Virus record (IMG/VR): IMGVR_UViG_3300037247_000450
Coordinates: 1 to 46,862 of that record
Direction: 5' to 3' (one strand)
Length of the DNA stretch: 46,862 nucleotides
Origin: a virus
Below are positions 1-7,949 of the stretch, piece by piece (position 1 is the stretch's first letter; every line of letters begins with the position of its first letter). A program made the position numbers and the translations under genes. A model generated the notes under the pieces. It ran no database searches. It was not told the DNA's origin and saw only the letters and a list, made by a program, of their open reading frames with translations.

Positions 1-297
1 TTTCAACGACCCGGCAGTGGCTGGTTTCTATTCACACGACACTCGCGGCAAACGCTACCTGGTGGCATTCAATACCGGGTTCTTGCCGGAGTGGAGCATC
101 ATCACAACCGACCGAGCCGACCTCCCCTGCAAGGAGCGTCGCGGTTGGCGCACGGTTCTTCTGCATCTTCTGAAGCGGAAGGCCATCACCTTCAGTCAAG
201 TCAGTGAAATCGTCCGTACACACTACGGATATACACCGGCTGACTGGAACAAGTATTGGCACTATCATGTGTCAGACTTTAAATAGGAGAAACATAA
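1..297. repeat. Left flank of the terminal homology (copy A)
   Basis: These bases match 44596-44892 at a constant offset of 44595, with only scattered, mostly synonymous differences. The match continues into the diverged genes that follow. Confidence 0.9.
2..286 (+). CDS. Hypothetical protein downstream of capsid gene (5'-truncated copy)
   Basis: This reading frame is open at the window edge and ends at 286. Its residues are nearly identical to the C-terminal 95 residues of the complete 166-residue protein at 44381-44881, so it is the same gene in a second allele, cut by the window boundary. The part present is basic and aromatic, with a run of Tyr and Trp near the C-terminus. I recognise no catalytic motif. 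By position, directly after the major capsid gene in the complete copy, it may be a head-completion or capsid-associated protein, but that is inference from synteny only. Confidence 0.8.
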   Translation, partial: FNDPAVAGFYSHDTRGKRYLVAFNTGFLPEWSIITTDRADLPCKERRGWRTVLLHLLKRKAITFSQVSEIVRTHYGYTPADWNKYWHYHVSDFK

Positions 298-822
298 ATG
301 CCTAATGCTAACACATTTGCAAAAGCGGCCTTCGCGCCCGGAGCAAACAGTGGTGTGAGTACAGGGGCCGACTTCCAGTTCGCTGGTACAGACGGGAACC
401 GCCTTCGCTTGCGCCTACCACCTGCTTCCGTCGATGGCAGCCGTTCGTTCCGCGTCAAGGCTGGTGGCCGTGTAACCACGCCCGCCTCCGCCGGGACGCT
501 GCTCATCACTCTCTATCACGGCGACTCGGCCACGATTGGCAGCAACACCATCATCGAGGCTAGCACCGCGAGAGAGATTGCCACAGGCGACGCTGCCTGG
601 TACATCGAAGCGACTCTTCAGACTGACGCCAGTGAGCAAGACCTGCACGGCGTAGGCTGGAGCATTGTCAATTCACTGTTGGACGCCGAAGCTGTCATCG
701 ACAACTTCCCGTCCAGCGTTGACCCCGCCGCCGAGATTGCCTTCACTCTCGTTGGCAACTTCGAGGAATCGGACGCCGACCAACTTGCTGTCTGCGATTA
801 CTTCGAGGCCGAAGCTCTGTAG
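298..822 (+). CDS. Capsid-associated structural protein, allele A
   Basis: This 174-residue protein has no signal peptide or membrane segment and is rich in Ala, Gly, Thr and Ser, as expected of an all-beta virion protein. It is homologous over its full length to the 178-residue protein at 44893-45429. The N-terminal 45 residues differ strongly. The middle, including an HGDSxTIGSNTIIEAST block and the DAAWYIEA block, is nearly invariant. A GGAGAAACATAA leader precedes the ATG. Its place after the capsid gene suggests a decoration or head-fibre protein; the role is inferred. Confidence 0.8.
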   Translation: MPNANTFAKAAFAPGANSGVSTGADFQFAGTDGNRLRLRLPPASVDGSRSFRVKAGGRVTTPASAGTLLITLYHGDSATIGSNTIIEASTAREIATGDAAWYIEATLQTDASEQDLHGVGWSIVNSLLDAEAVIDNFPSSVDPAAEIAFTLVGNFEESDADQLAVCDYFEAEAL

Positions 823-881
823 TCTGTAGTACCCACACCAACACAGCCGTTCTTTGCCTGAATGGCTAAGGAGAATATGCA

Positions 882-1460
882 ATGGCAAGTACATTTGTAA
901 CAAAAGGTAGACATTTCAAATTCAAGTTGCCGGATGAAGGCCTCCGCATCGAGGCAGGCCACGTCGCCCAGGTTCCGCTGGTCGTCGAGGGTTTCCTCGG
1001 CACAGCGCAGACTGGCGACCTTATCCAAGGTTTGGACGGTAACACCACCGCCCAGGACGTAGTCTTTAACGTCAACCAGGACGGACAGATTGAGGCTGGA
1101 GCCCGCTTTACTATCAGCGTCAACATTCTTGCCGCTGCTGTAGACCAGTACATCTGGACGTGCCCCGCCGGACGGACTGCTCGAATCCTCGCAGCCAATG
1201 AAGTCCACACTGCTCTGGATGCGACCGAGACCTGCATGCCTCGCAAGGCTGAAGGCACAGAGATTCCTGCCTCTGGTCAAGCTCTATTGACCGGAGCCTT
1301 CGCCCTAAGCTCGACCAATGCCACCGTAGTCAACGGCACACTGACTGCTACTGATGCAGACCGTGTGTTTGCAGCCGGTGACAGACTTGCCCTAGACTTC
1401 AATGGCGCGATGGACACCTATGCTGGTGCCTTCACCTTTGACATGGTCTACGAATCCTAA
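882..1460 (+). CDS. Virion surface protein with conserved KGRHF N-terminus, allele A
   Basis: The protein has 192 residues. Its first 15 or so residues (KGRHFKFKLP) resemble those of the 253-residue protein in the equivalent place at 45486-46247 (KGRHFRFQKP). I see no clear similarity in the rest. This is the pattern of a fixed anchor carrying an exchangeable outer part. An AAGGAG site lies 5' of the ATG. There is no membrane segment. A head fibre or capsid decoration role is inferred from location and composition. Confidence 0.75.
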   Translation: MASTFVTKGRHFKFKLPDEGLRIEAGHVAQVPLVVEGFLGTAQTGDLIQGLDGNTTAQDVVFNVNQDGQIEAGARFTISVNILAAAVDQYIWTCPAGRTARILAANEVHTALDATETCMPRKAEGTEIPASGQALLTGAFALSSTNATVVNGTLTATDADRVFAAGDRLALDFNGAMDTYAGAFTFDMVYES

Positions 1461-1477
1461 CTAATAAGGAGAATTAA

Positions 1478-1819
1478 ATGGCTGATGAAAGAGCCGTTGT
1501 AATGACCCCCGACCAGCTTGAATCGCTGGTCAAAGTCGCCCGCGCACCCATCGTGGACGAGGCTGCTCTCAGGTCGAAAGAAAACTCTCGTCTAAGGATG
1601 CGCGAGAAGATTGCGAAGAAGCGCCGCAATGACGAGGCGAAGTATGAACTCTGTGGCCATCTGCGCGAAGACAACACTAGTCGAATTGCGTGGATGACTA
1701 ACTCAGATGGTGTGCGGCGCGGTGTCTGCCAATTCTGTGGCATGACCTGTGCGCCCGACCATCCTGAGTACGACCGCCTCACTCGCATTCCCACACGCGC
1801 TCCCCACATCGTAGGGTAG
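1478..1819 (+). CDS. Small protein with a Cys/His zinc-binding-like C-terminal half, allele A
   Basis: The protein has 113 residues. The N-terminal 55 residues are strongly charged and predicted helical (RMREKIAKKRRNDE). The C-terminal half carries C-G-H near residue 60 and a CQFCGMTC cluster near residue 90, a plausible zinc-binding arrangement. It is almost identical to 46449-46790, so this gene marks the right-hand conserved edge of the variable locus. A GGAG site precedes the start. I do not recognise the family. Confidence 0.8.
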   Translation: MADERAVVMTPDQLESLVKVARAPIVDEAALRSKENSRLRMREKIAKKRRNDEAKYELCGHLREDNTSRIAWMTNSDGVRRGVCQFCGMTCAPDHPEYDRLTRIPTRAPHIVG

Positions 1820-1890
1820 AGGTAGTCGATGGCGACTACCAAGACTCTACAGGAGACAGTGGATTGGGCGCGGACGTTCACTAAGCTAGT
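1478..1890. repeat. Right flank of the terminal homology (copy A)
   Basis: These bases align with 46449-46862 (offset 44971, then 44972 after a one-base insertion beside the stop codon). Differences are scattered and mostly at third codon positions. Confidence 0.9.
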
Positions 1891-2518
1891 TCCTATCGTT
1901 GGGATAGGTGGGTTCTCCAACGAGCCTGCCTTGACCATCTGCAACAGTGTCATTCAGGAGATACTGTCCCCGCCCCATAAGTGGAAGTTCAATCGCGCCG
2001 AACTCTCCTCCTTCATCACCATAGACGGCACTCAGGACTATGCTGAGACCGTGACTAACATGTCTTGGCTGGAGTCGTGTGTCATCGAAGACGAAGACAA
2101 CACGTCAACCTCTCCTCAACTTAAACCTACCCGTGAGATTGAAGCTGTACAAGACCTGCCTAAAGAAAGTATCCGTGACAATCCAGAGAAAGTTTGCATC
2201 CTCAAGGAAGCGACTACTACAACTACGCTTCGATTCTGGAAGGTGCCTGCTACTGTGGTGTGGCGGGCCTATGTAGTCTATCAGAAGAAGCCAGTCATTA
2301 AGACGACTTTGGGAGGTGATTGGTCGCCGATACCAGATGACTTGGCGTGGGTTTATCAGCAGGGCTTCCTAGCGATGGCGTACAAGATGGCGGATGATGC
2401 GAGGGCAGAGACAGAGTACCGAAAGTTTCTCAGAGACATAGGACGGGCGACTGCCAAGGACGAGGCCGAGCTACAGCATGAAGGCTTCTTTCCTAGCCGT
2501 CCCATAATGATAGGTTAA
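1829..2518 (+). CDS. Putative head-tail connector / tail adaptor protein
   Basis: This 229-residue soluble protein lies between the capsid locus and the tail-fibre gene, where short-tailed phages keep adaptor or tubular proteins of the T7 gp11 or P22 gp4 kind. It opens with a helical segment (residues 4-45). A beta-rich middle follows, then a C-terminal helical segment with AYKMADDARAETEYRKFLRD. The repeated pattern of a DDLAWVY segment followed by a long helix is common in such adaptors, but I cannot name a family from sequence alone. The start of a second allele of this gene is present at 46801. Confidence 0.55.
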   Translation: MATTKTLQETVDWARTFTKLVPIVGIGGFSNEPALTICNSVIQEILSPPHKWKFNRAELSSFITIDGTQDYAETVTNMSWLESCVIEDEDNTSTSPQLKPTREIEAVQDLPKESIRDNPEKVCILKEATTTTTLRFWKVPATVVWRAYVVYQKKPVIKTTLGGDWSPIPDDLAWVYQQGFLAMAYKMADDARAETEYRKFLRDIGRATAKDEAELQHEGFFPSRPIMIG

Positions 2519-2529
2519 AGGATGTCACT

Positions 2530-2667
2530 ATGTTCTTTCAAATTATGCTTGCTGTTCTTGGCGGGCTTTGGGTGTTACTAATCCTAGCCATCATCAGAGG
2601 TGGTTACGAAGATATGAAGTGGGAGCATGAGAAGCAAGAGAGACTAAGGAAGATTAAACGTGAGTAA
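2530..2667 (+). CDS. Small single-pass membrane protein
   Basis: The protein has 45 residues. One hydrophobic segment spans about residues 3-22 (FFQIMLAVLGGLWVLLILAI), followed by a charged tail rich in Lys, Glu and Arg. AAAGGA lies 8 nt upstream of the ATG. Its last codons overlap the GTG start of the fibre gene by 8 nt, indicating translational coupling. The topology resembles small phage holin or spanin-like proteins, but its place among tail genes makes a virion role equally possible. Confidence 0.65.
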   Translation: MFFQIMLAVLGGLWVLLILAIIRGGYEDMKWEHEKQERLRKIKRE

Positions 2668-4423
2668 GACACTAGAGAATGGCTCTTTCCAGGATGCCGT
2701 AGGTACGGTCGTCAACGGCGGGACGATTGAGTTCGTGCTATCACATGACGCCATGATAATTGCGGGTGGTCAGGTGGCTCCGACGCGAGTGACTGCCACC
2801 CTAGATTCTAGTGGTGATATGCCTTCTGCATTCACCATCCTCGCCAATGATGAACTCACTCCCACAGGCACGTTCTATCTGACCACTGTGTTCGACTCCA
2901 ATGGTGCACGAGTGTTTGGGCCAGAGCGTTGGGTGTTTAGTGGGGCGTCTCCGATTGACCTAGACACTTTGACGCCTACTATTGTAGACCCTGCCTTTGC
3001 CAATCCTGTCCTTCAAGACCCAGCCGCTGCTCAGACAATCACCGGCTTCGGGCTCACTGCGACTTCCACCGCCCCCTTCACCATAGATACAGAAGCGGTA
3101 GGGCACTGGAATACTGTGCGTGTGGTTGACGGGTCAAAGTACACAACGATTCAAGCCGCTTACGACAATGCGAAGGCCCAATCTCCTAAGCTGTCTGTCT
3201 TTGTTCCCCCAGGAACTTACGCTCTAGGAGCCACGGGCCTCACGTTCGACACGGCAGACACCTCAGTTGTTTTCTCTCCTCAAGCAGTATTAACGTATTC
3301 CGGCACCGCAGCAGCCATCACCATCTCTGGAAGCGAGGACATCAACGTGCTTGGCTATCCTAAGATTGACCTATCGGGTAACTCCAATGCGGCCTCTGGA
3401 GTCCTAATCAACGCTGGGAAAAACCATACTTTACAAATCGGGGAGATTACAGGAAAGACTGGAATAGTCTCCGGCCAAGTTGGGGTTGATGTCCAAACTA
3501 GTGGAACAGGAGCATTCCTACTCGACATAGATATTACTTCGGGACATAATCTTGACATCATTCTTCGTCACAATGGGAACGGTGGAGGCAGCTTCTATAA
3601 AGTTCGCGCCCGGAACGGGGGGATTACAAACAAGGTCGTGGAGCTAACAGACGCGGATGTAATCCACCTTGAAGTGAACGGGTCAGGCGCAAGTATAGTA
3701 GACGGAATAGATTTTGCGGGAACAGCGAAGGATAGCGTCGCCTGGCTGTACTTTGAGGGCAGTGGTGATGGCGTCACCTTCGGAGCCTCTAGTGAGTCCA
3801 ACTTTGTTTACCTAGTTCAAACAACGGGCACAGCTATCGTGGATAGTAGTGCAGCTACGGCAAAGAATCTCGTTTACCACGTTCGTCTGGCAAAGTTCGT
3901 GGGCGTTGCTGAACTTACGAATACCATTCTACCCGTGGCCAATCCTCTTGAGGGGGCTCTCTCTAATATGCCCCGTTGGATTTTCAAGCAGGTAGACCAC
4001 ACCGATATGACCGCAGCCTCAACAGCGGACACCTTTACTCTCTGGACATTCCCCGCCAATACTATGATTCACGACATTGTGGGTACAGTTGTGACTGCGT
4101 GGGAAGCGGCGGTCGGACTCTCTGCGGCTGTTGGCTCAGTTGGGGTGAACGGGGGTTCGGCTAATGACTTGGTGTTAGATGACAACTTTTTCTCAGCCGC
4201 TACAATCTATGAACTCCATGACGCGACGGCAAGTGGCGGTAAAGGCACGTTGCTCTTCGATAGCACTGATAAATTCGCGCCGTACATGTTCGTGGCTGGT
4301 GGGGTAGTTGAACTTCAAATGGATTTGACTGGCGACGACCACGCCGACACAAATGCTGGCCAAGCTCGTATCTATGCCCTTGTCTCTCAACCGCTAGGAA
4401 ACACTACAACTGAGGCGAACTAA
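2660..4423 (+). CDS. Tail fibre/spike with right-handed beta-helix domain
   Basis: The protein has 587 residues. Residues 1-130 form an attachment-like region with a bacterial Ig-type beta pattern. From about residue 160, YTTIQAAYDNAKAQ is the classic entry into a pectate-lyase-like beta-helix, followed by PPGTY and repeated short strand-turn units up to about residue 420. The last 150 residues form a separate beta-rich domain. Such proteins bind or cleave host surface glycans. The start is GTG, overlapping the preceding small gene. No catalytic residue can be assigned, so enzymatic activity is open. Confidence 0.75.
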   Translation: MSKTLENGSFQDAVGTVVNGGTIEFVLSHDAMIIAGGQVAPTRVTATLDSSGDMPSAFTILANDELTPTGTFYLTTVFDSNGARVFGPERWVFSGASPIDLDTLTPTIVDPAFANPVLQDPAAAQTITGFGLTATSTAPFTIDTEAVGHWNTVRVVDGSKYTTIQAAYDNAKAQSPKLSVFVPPGTYALGATGLTFDTADTSVVFSPQAVLTYSGTAAAITISGSEDINVLGYPKIDLSGNSNAASGVLINAGKNHTLQIGEITGKTGIVSGQVGVDVQTSGTGAFLLDIDITSGHNLDIILRHNGNGGGSFYKVRARNGGITNKVVELTDADVIHLEVNGSGASIVDGIDFAGTAKDSVAWLYFEGSGDGVTFGASSESNFVYLVQTTGTAIVDSSAATAKNLVYHVRLAKFVGVAELTNTILPVANPLEGALSNMPRWIFKQVDHTDMTAASTADTFTLWTFPANTMIHDIVGTVVTAWEAAVGLSAAVGSVGVNGGSANDLVLDDNFFSAATIYELHDATASGGKGTLLFDSTDKFAPYMFVAGGVVELQMDLTGDDHADTNAGQARIYALVSQPLGNTTTEAN

Positions 4424-6202
4424 ATGCCTCCGATAGTTCCTATTGAACCCATCTATATCAGCAATTTCTCCATCGGGCTCTGGTCAAATAGGTCTCCATT
4501 CTCACTGCCAGGCAACAACCCATCAGCCCTACTCGATGGTCTCAACTGTGAGATTACGCCACAGCATACTGTCAAACGCAGAGCAGGTTACAACGCTCTG
4601 CTCAGTACAGCATTGGCGGGGGGAGAAAGTGCCCAGCGATTCTTCTCATTCCGACAGTTGGACGACACCCTCTTGCTGGTGGTGGACGCAACCATTGCTC
4701 TCAGGTCAATTGATGTGGCCGCAAATACCATTACTACTTTCTACACGCCAACGACCCAAAGTACGCCCTTCTCATTTGCGCCTGTGGGCAGTATGCTTTA
4801 CTTCGCCAACGGCAAGACCGGCGAGGAGCAGAAGTGGGACGGCACCAACCAGACTCGGTGGGGCATAGTCGCGCCGACTGACACGCCGACCACAGCGCAG
4901 ACCGCAGGGACATTGACGGCAGCACGAGGATATGAATACCGCTTCGTCTACAAGAACACCAGCACCGGCCATATTAGCACCGCATCAACGGCATCGGCTT
5001 GCACTAATCCTTTTACAAGCAAGACGATTACTGTGACGGGCAACTTCGGCTCCGATAGCCAGGTAGACCAGATTGAAGTGTATCGTAATGCAGACGGTGG
5101 GGGTATCTTCTTCAAGTTAGGAACAGTCGCCAACCCAGGCAGTGGGACGTGGGATTTCGTAGACCAAGTTGAAGACTCAGCACTTGGCACCCTGAAGGCC
5201 CCACTAGCAGGACTCAACAACCCCCCCACTGATGGTATCAACAACATCGTCTTCCATACTGGCCGGATGTGGGGCTCCGTAGACAACATCGTTTATTACA
5301 GTGGGGGCGGAGAGATACTCAACGGAGTGCCAGAGGAGGCGTGGTCAGCCCTCAACTTCTTCAACTTCCCCGGCAAGGTGACAGCTCTATTCCCTTTCGC
5401 CGTGGGACTTCTAGTATTTACTGAGAGTGACCTGTTTGTGATTCGTGGGATTGACCAGACATCCTTCTTCGCAATGCCCTGGCAAAAGAGGCTGGGCATC
5501 GGCAGTAACCGCGCCATAGCTGGGACAGAAGATAGGGCGTTCATCTTCACAACAGAGCGGGAACTGTTATCTATCGCGCCAGAAGAGATACGGGAGGTAG
5601 GACTGCCCATCTCTGATAGACTGGCAGCCATCGCGCCTTCTTCTGTGGAACTCACTTTGCATCGGGATGAAGCCACGGACAACAATCTCTACGTGAGTGA
5701 TGGCAACAGTTTCTTCTACAAGATGGCTTTAGTGGACGAGGTGTGGAGTCCGCGAGCCAACATCATTGGCGGTCTCAGGACTCTTGGTTCTGTCGAAACA
5801 TCGGCGGGGAATTTCGACTTGCTACTAGGCCGGGCCACTACTGTCTTGAAAAGAGACAACACAGTGTTCACTGACAACGGCACGGCCTACGCCATGAACA
5901 TGAGCTTTGGCTCGTTCGTCATCGCGCCGCCCGCTCAGCTACGCGAGGTCGAACTAATCATTTTAGAACGGAGTTCGGGCAACACAGACTACGCAGTAGG
6001 TGTGCGGCTCAATGAGGTAGGACTGGAGTACAAACTTCTACTTGATAAGGTGGATGACCCTCCGTTGCTAGGCGCTTCAGAGACCGCCCGCTCTCTGCGA
6101 TACTTTGTCAAACAGATGGCACGACACCTTCAAGTGCAACTATCGCTGCCAGCTGAAGATAATGGGACGCAACTCTATTCCTTGACTTTAGTGGCGAAGT
6201 AA
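4424..6202 (+). CDS. Tail nozzle/stabilisation-like structural protein
   Basis: The protein has 592 residues. It opens with a short pattern seen in many phage tail proteins: NFSIGLWSNRSPFSLPG, then LLDGLNCEI and KRRAGYN. Repeated beta-strand units follow, including a LLVFTESDLFVIRG block near residue 330. This resembles the propeller-like proteins that form the distal tail of podoviruses (T7 gp12, P22 gp10 classes). The assignment is by pattern and synteny. The ATG abuts the stop codon of the fibre gene and the next gene follows directly, so the three are one cotranscribed tail cluster. Confidence 0.55.
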   Translation: MPPIVPIEPIYISNFSIGLWSNRSPFSLPGNNPSALLDGLNCEITPQHTVKRRAGYNALLSTALAGGESAQRFFSFRQLDDTLLLVVDATIALRSIDVAANTITTFYTPTTQSTPFSFAPVGSMLYFANGKTGEEQKWDGTNQTRWGIVAPTDTPTTAQTAGTLTAARGYEYRFVYKNTSTGHISTASTASACTNPFTSKTITVTGNFGSDSQVDQIEVYRNADGGGIFFKLGTVANPGSGTWDFVDQVEDSALGTLKAPLAGLNNPPTDGINNIVFHTGRMWGSVDNIVYYSGGGEILNGVPEEAWSALNFFNFPGKVTALFPFAVGLLVFTESDLFVIRGIDQTSFFAMPWQKRLGIGSNRAIAGTEDRAFIFTTERELLSIAPEEIREVGLPISDRLAAIAPSSVELTLHRDEATDNNLYVSDGNSFFYKMALVDEVWSPRANIIGGLRTLGSVETSAGNFDLLLGRATTVLKRDNTVFTDNGTAYAMNMSFGSFVIAPPAQLREVELIILERSSGNTDYAVGVRLNEVGLEYKLLLDKVDDPPLLGASETARSLRYFVKQMARHLQVQLSLPAEDNGTQLYSLTLVAK

Positions 6203-7009
6203 ATGGCACGCAACCTGATACCAACCAGAGAACTCACTAGATTAGGTGGATTTATGACGCCAGATGGACGTTGGGAGTTTCCCACGTCGAACTTCCAACA
6301 GACTATTGATGCAGTAGTCGCAACGGCCAATGCTGACCGGGCCTATTTCATTGAGCCGGTAGACGTGCTGACCGGAGCAGATGCTGGGGCAGTGGCCGAG
6401 ATTCAGATAGCTTCTTTCGTCGTCCATTGGCCGGACATCCCGAAGGTTGTCTATGCCTCCGCAACGATTGGCAACTTGGCATTCTCTACAACCTACGGCG
6501 TCTATCTCGATGATGTAGACCGCGATGGCATACCGGATGTTTGCCTCTTCGTCACCACCAACGTCAATGAGGTATTCGAGGCTCCTGGCCGCATCTATCT
6601 AGGTTCCGTAGCCACGCCTGCTGACGGTGGGGGCGACACTAGTGGGGGTGGCGGAGGTGGAGGAGGAGGTCAAGCTGGCTGTGTGCTCGTCGGTACAGAC
6701 ATAGCGACGCTTGGCGACTTACCGCACGAACGCAAAGAGCTAGACGAAACCTATTGGGTGCGGGCGACGCTGAAGGATAGCCGCCAGTTGCAGGCCACAC
6801 GGAACCACCCGGTCTACACCGAGCAAGGCAAGATTAGTCTCGCCGCAGTTCCGGTTGGCTCTAAGCTAATTACTGACGTTGGGTTGGTGGAGGTCACGAA
6901 GAAAATCTATATGCAGGAGCTGGGCGTCAAATGGCAGGTCATTATGCCAAAGGGCCACCTCTATTGGGCCAACGGCATCCTCAGCCACAACCTCAAGCCT
7001 GAATTCTAA
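6203..7009 (+). CDS. Tail-associated protein with C-terminal Hint (intein-like) domain
   Basis: The protein has 268 residues. Residues 1-140 are beta-rich and include a DDVDRDGIPD segment. A glycine-rich linker (about 142-156) leads to a compact Hint fold. Cys160 sits in GCVLVGTDI (block A), Thr199 and His202 in ATRNHPVYT (block B), and the end is ANGILSHN with His262-Asn263 (blocks F/G), followed by only LKPEF. All residues needed for N-S acyl shift and Asn cyclisation are present, there is no homing nuclease insert, and the +1 residue is Leu instead of Cys, Ser or Thr. This matches bacterial intein-like domains that cleave or transpeptidate and do not splice canonically. It lies between the nozzle-like and ejection genes. 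Confidence 0.75.
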   Translation: MARNLIPTRELTRLGGFMTPDGRWEFPTSNFQQTIDAVVATANADRAYFIEPVDVLTGADAGAVAEIQIASFVVHWPDIPKVVYASATIGNLAFSTTYGVYLDDVDRDGIPDVCLFVTTNVNEVFEAPGRIYLGSVATPADGGGDTSGGGGGGGGGQAGCVLVGTDIATLGDLPHERKELDETYWVRATLKDSRQLQATRNHPVYTEQGKISLAAVPVGSKLITDVGLVEVTKKIYMQELGVKWQVIMPKGHLYWANGILSHNLKPEF

Positions 7010-7018
7010 GGACTAATA

Positions 7019-7570
7019 ATGGGAAAGAAAAGTAGGAAATTACTACGCGAGATTTCACAACAGCTCTTCGGAATTATGCAGCAACAGTTGGCTGGGCAAA
7101 CAGAGTTACTCGGCTTCCTCAAGCAGCGCCTGGAGTTTGTGTTCGACCCCGAATTCACGGGCTTCCTACCAGGTGAAGAGGCGGCCCTCCGCACGCAAGC
7201 CTTCGAGGAAACCACAGCCGGGTTCGACGTAGCACGCCAACAGATACAGTCTCGCGCCGCTATTCTCGGTGGCCGTCAACTGCCAGGCGGAGCAACCATT
7301 GCCTTGCTAGGCGGTGTGGAGGCGGCTGAAGCAGAAGCTCGTGCAGGCGCTCAACGTCAGATTAGCATCGCAGGCGGCGAGCGCAGACTGGCCAGCATCT
7401 TCAATGCAGGCTCTATTCTACAGGGCAATGCGGCTATCCTCAATCCAGCAGCCTTCAGTGGACAGGCCGTCGCTGGGCTTGGTAGCATCAACCAGGGTGG
7501 TGGTGGGCTCCTTAACTCTCTCATAGGCGCGGGCGCAGGAATCGCCGGTGGCTTTCTCGCTGGAAGATAA
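7019..7570 (+). CDS. Putative internal virion protein, Ala/Gly-rich
   Basis: The protein has 183 residues. The N-terminal 45 residues are basic and helical with many Gln. The middle is long Ala-rich helix (EAAEAEARAGAQ). The C-terminus is Gly/Ala-rich and hydrophobic (AGAGIAGGFLAG), resembling membrane-active tails of ejection proteins. It is followed after 3 nt by the next gene, and all four downstream genes overlap or nearly touch, as in podoviral ejection-protein clusters. No catalytic motif is visible. Confidence 0.5.
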   Translation: MGKKSRKLLREISQQLFGIMQQQLAGQTELLGFLKQRLEFVFDPEFTGFLPGEEAALRTQAFEETTAGFDVARQQIQSRAAILGGRQLPGGATIALLGGVEAAEAEARAGAQRQISIAGGERRLASIFNAGSILQGNAAILNPAAFSGQAVAGLGSINQGGGGLLNSLIGAGAGIAGGFLAGR

Positions 7571-7573
7571 ATC

Positions 7574-7948
7574 ATGCGCCGACTAGAAGCACTAGCAGAC
7601 GCCATCGCTAAGTACACGGGCTATCACAGCCCAGACAGTGAAGCATATCAGACACGTAATCCCGGCTTGCTCAAAGCGTGGTCGGTTCGCCACCCGCGCA
7701 CTGACAGCGGGGTTCGTGTGTTTGATAGTCACATTGATGGTTATCAAGCCCTACTGTTTGACCTCAAAATCAAGGCTCTGGGCAAATCTCGCTACCGTCT
7801 TTCTGGTGACAGCACACTACTTGACCTTATGGATGCTTACAAGTTTCCCCCTGATATGGCGCGATTCCTCGTGAAGTTCCTTCGCCAAGCCCTGCCTGAC
7901 GACATGACCGCAGAGACCAGTACCCTAAGTTTCTTTATGGAGTCCTAA
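7574..7948 (+). CDS. Possible virion peptidoglycan-hydrolase-like protein
   Basis: The protein has 124 residues. It contains TRNPGLLKAW and a later VFDSHIDGYQALLFDL segment, then a TLLDLMDAYKFPPD segment. This order recalls small phage virion proteins with NPGNL-type motifs, which are thought to act on peptidoglycan during genome entry. The resemblance is to motif order only. No catalytic Glu can be assigned with certainty. Confidence 0.45.
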   Translation: MRRLEALADAIAKYTGYHSPDSEAYQTRNPGLLKAWSVRHPRTDSGVRVFDSHIDGYQALLFDLKIKALGKSRYRLSGDSTLLDLMDAYKFPPDMARFLVKFLRQALPDDMTAETSTLSFFMES

Positions 7949-7949
7949 T

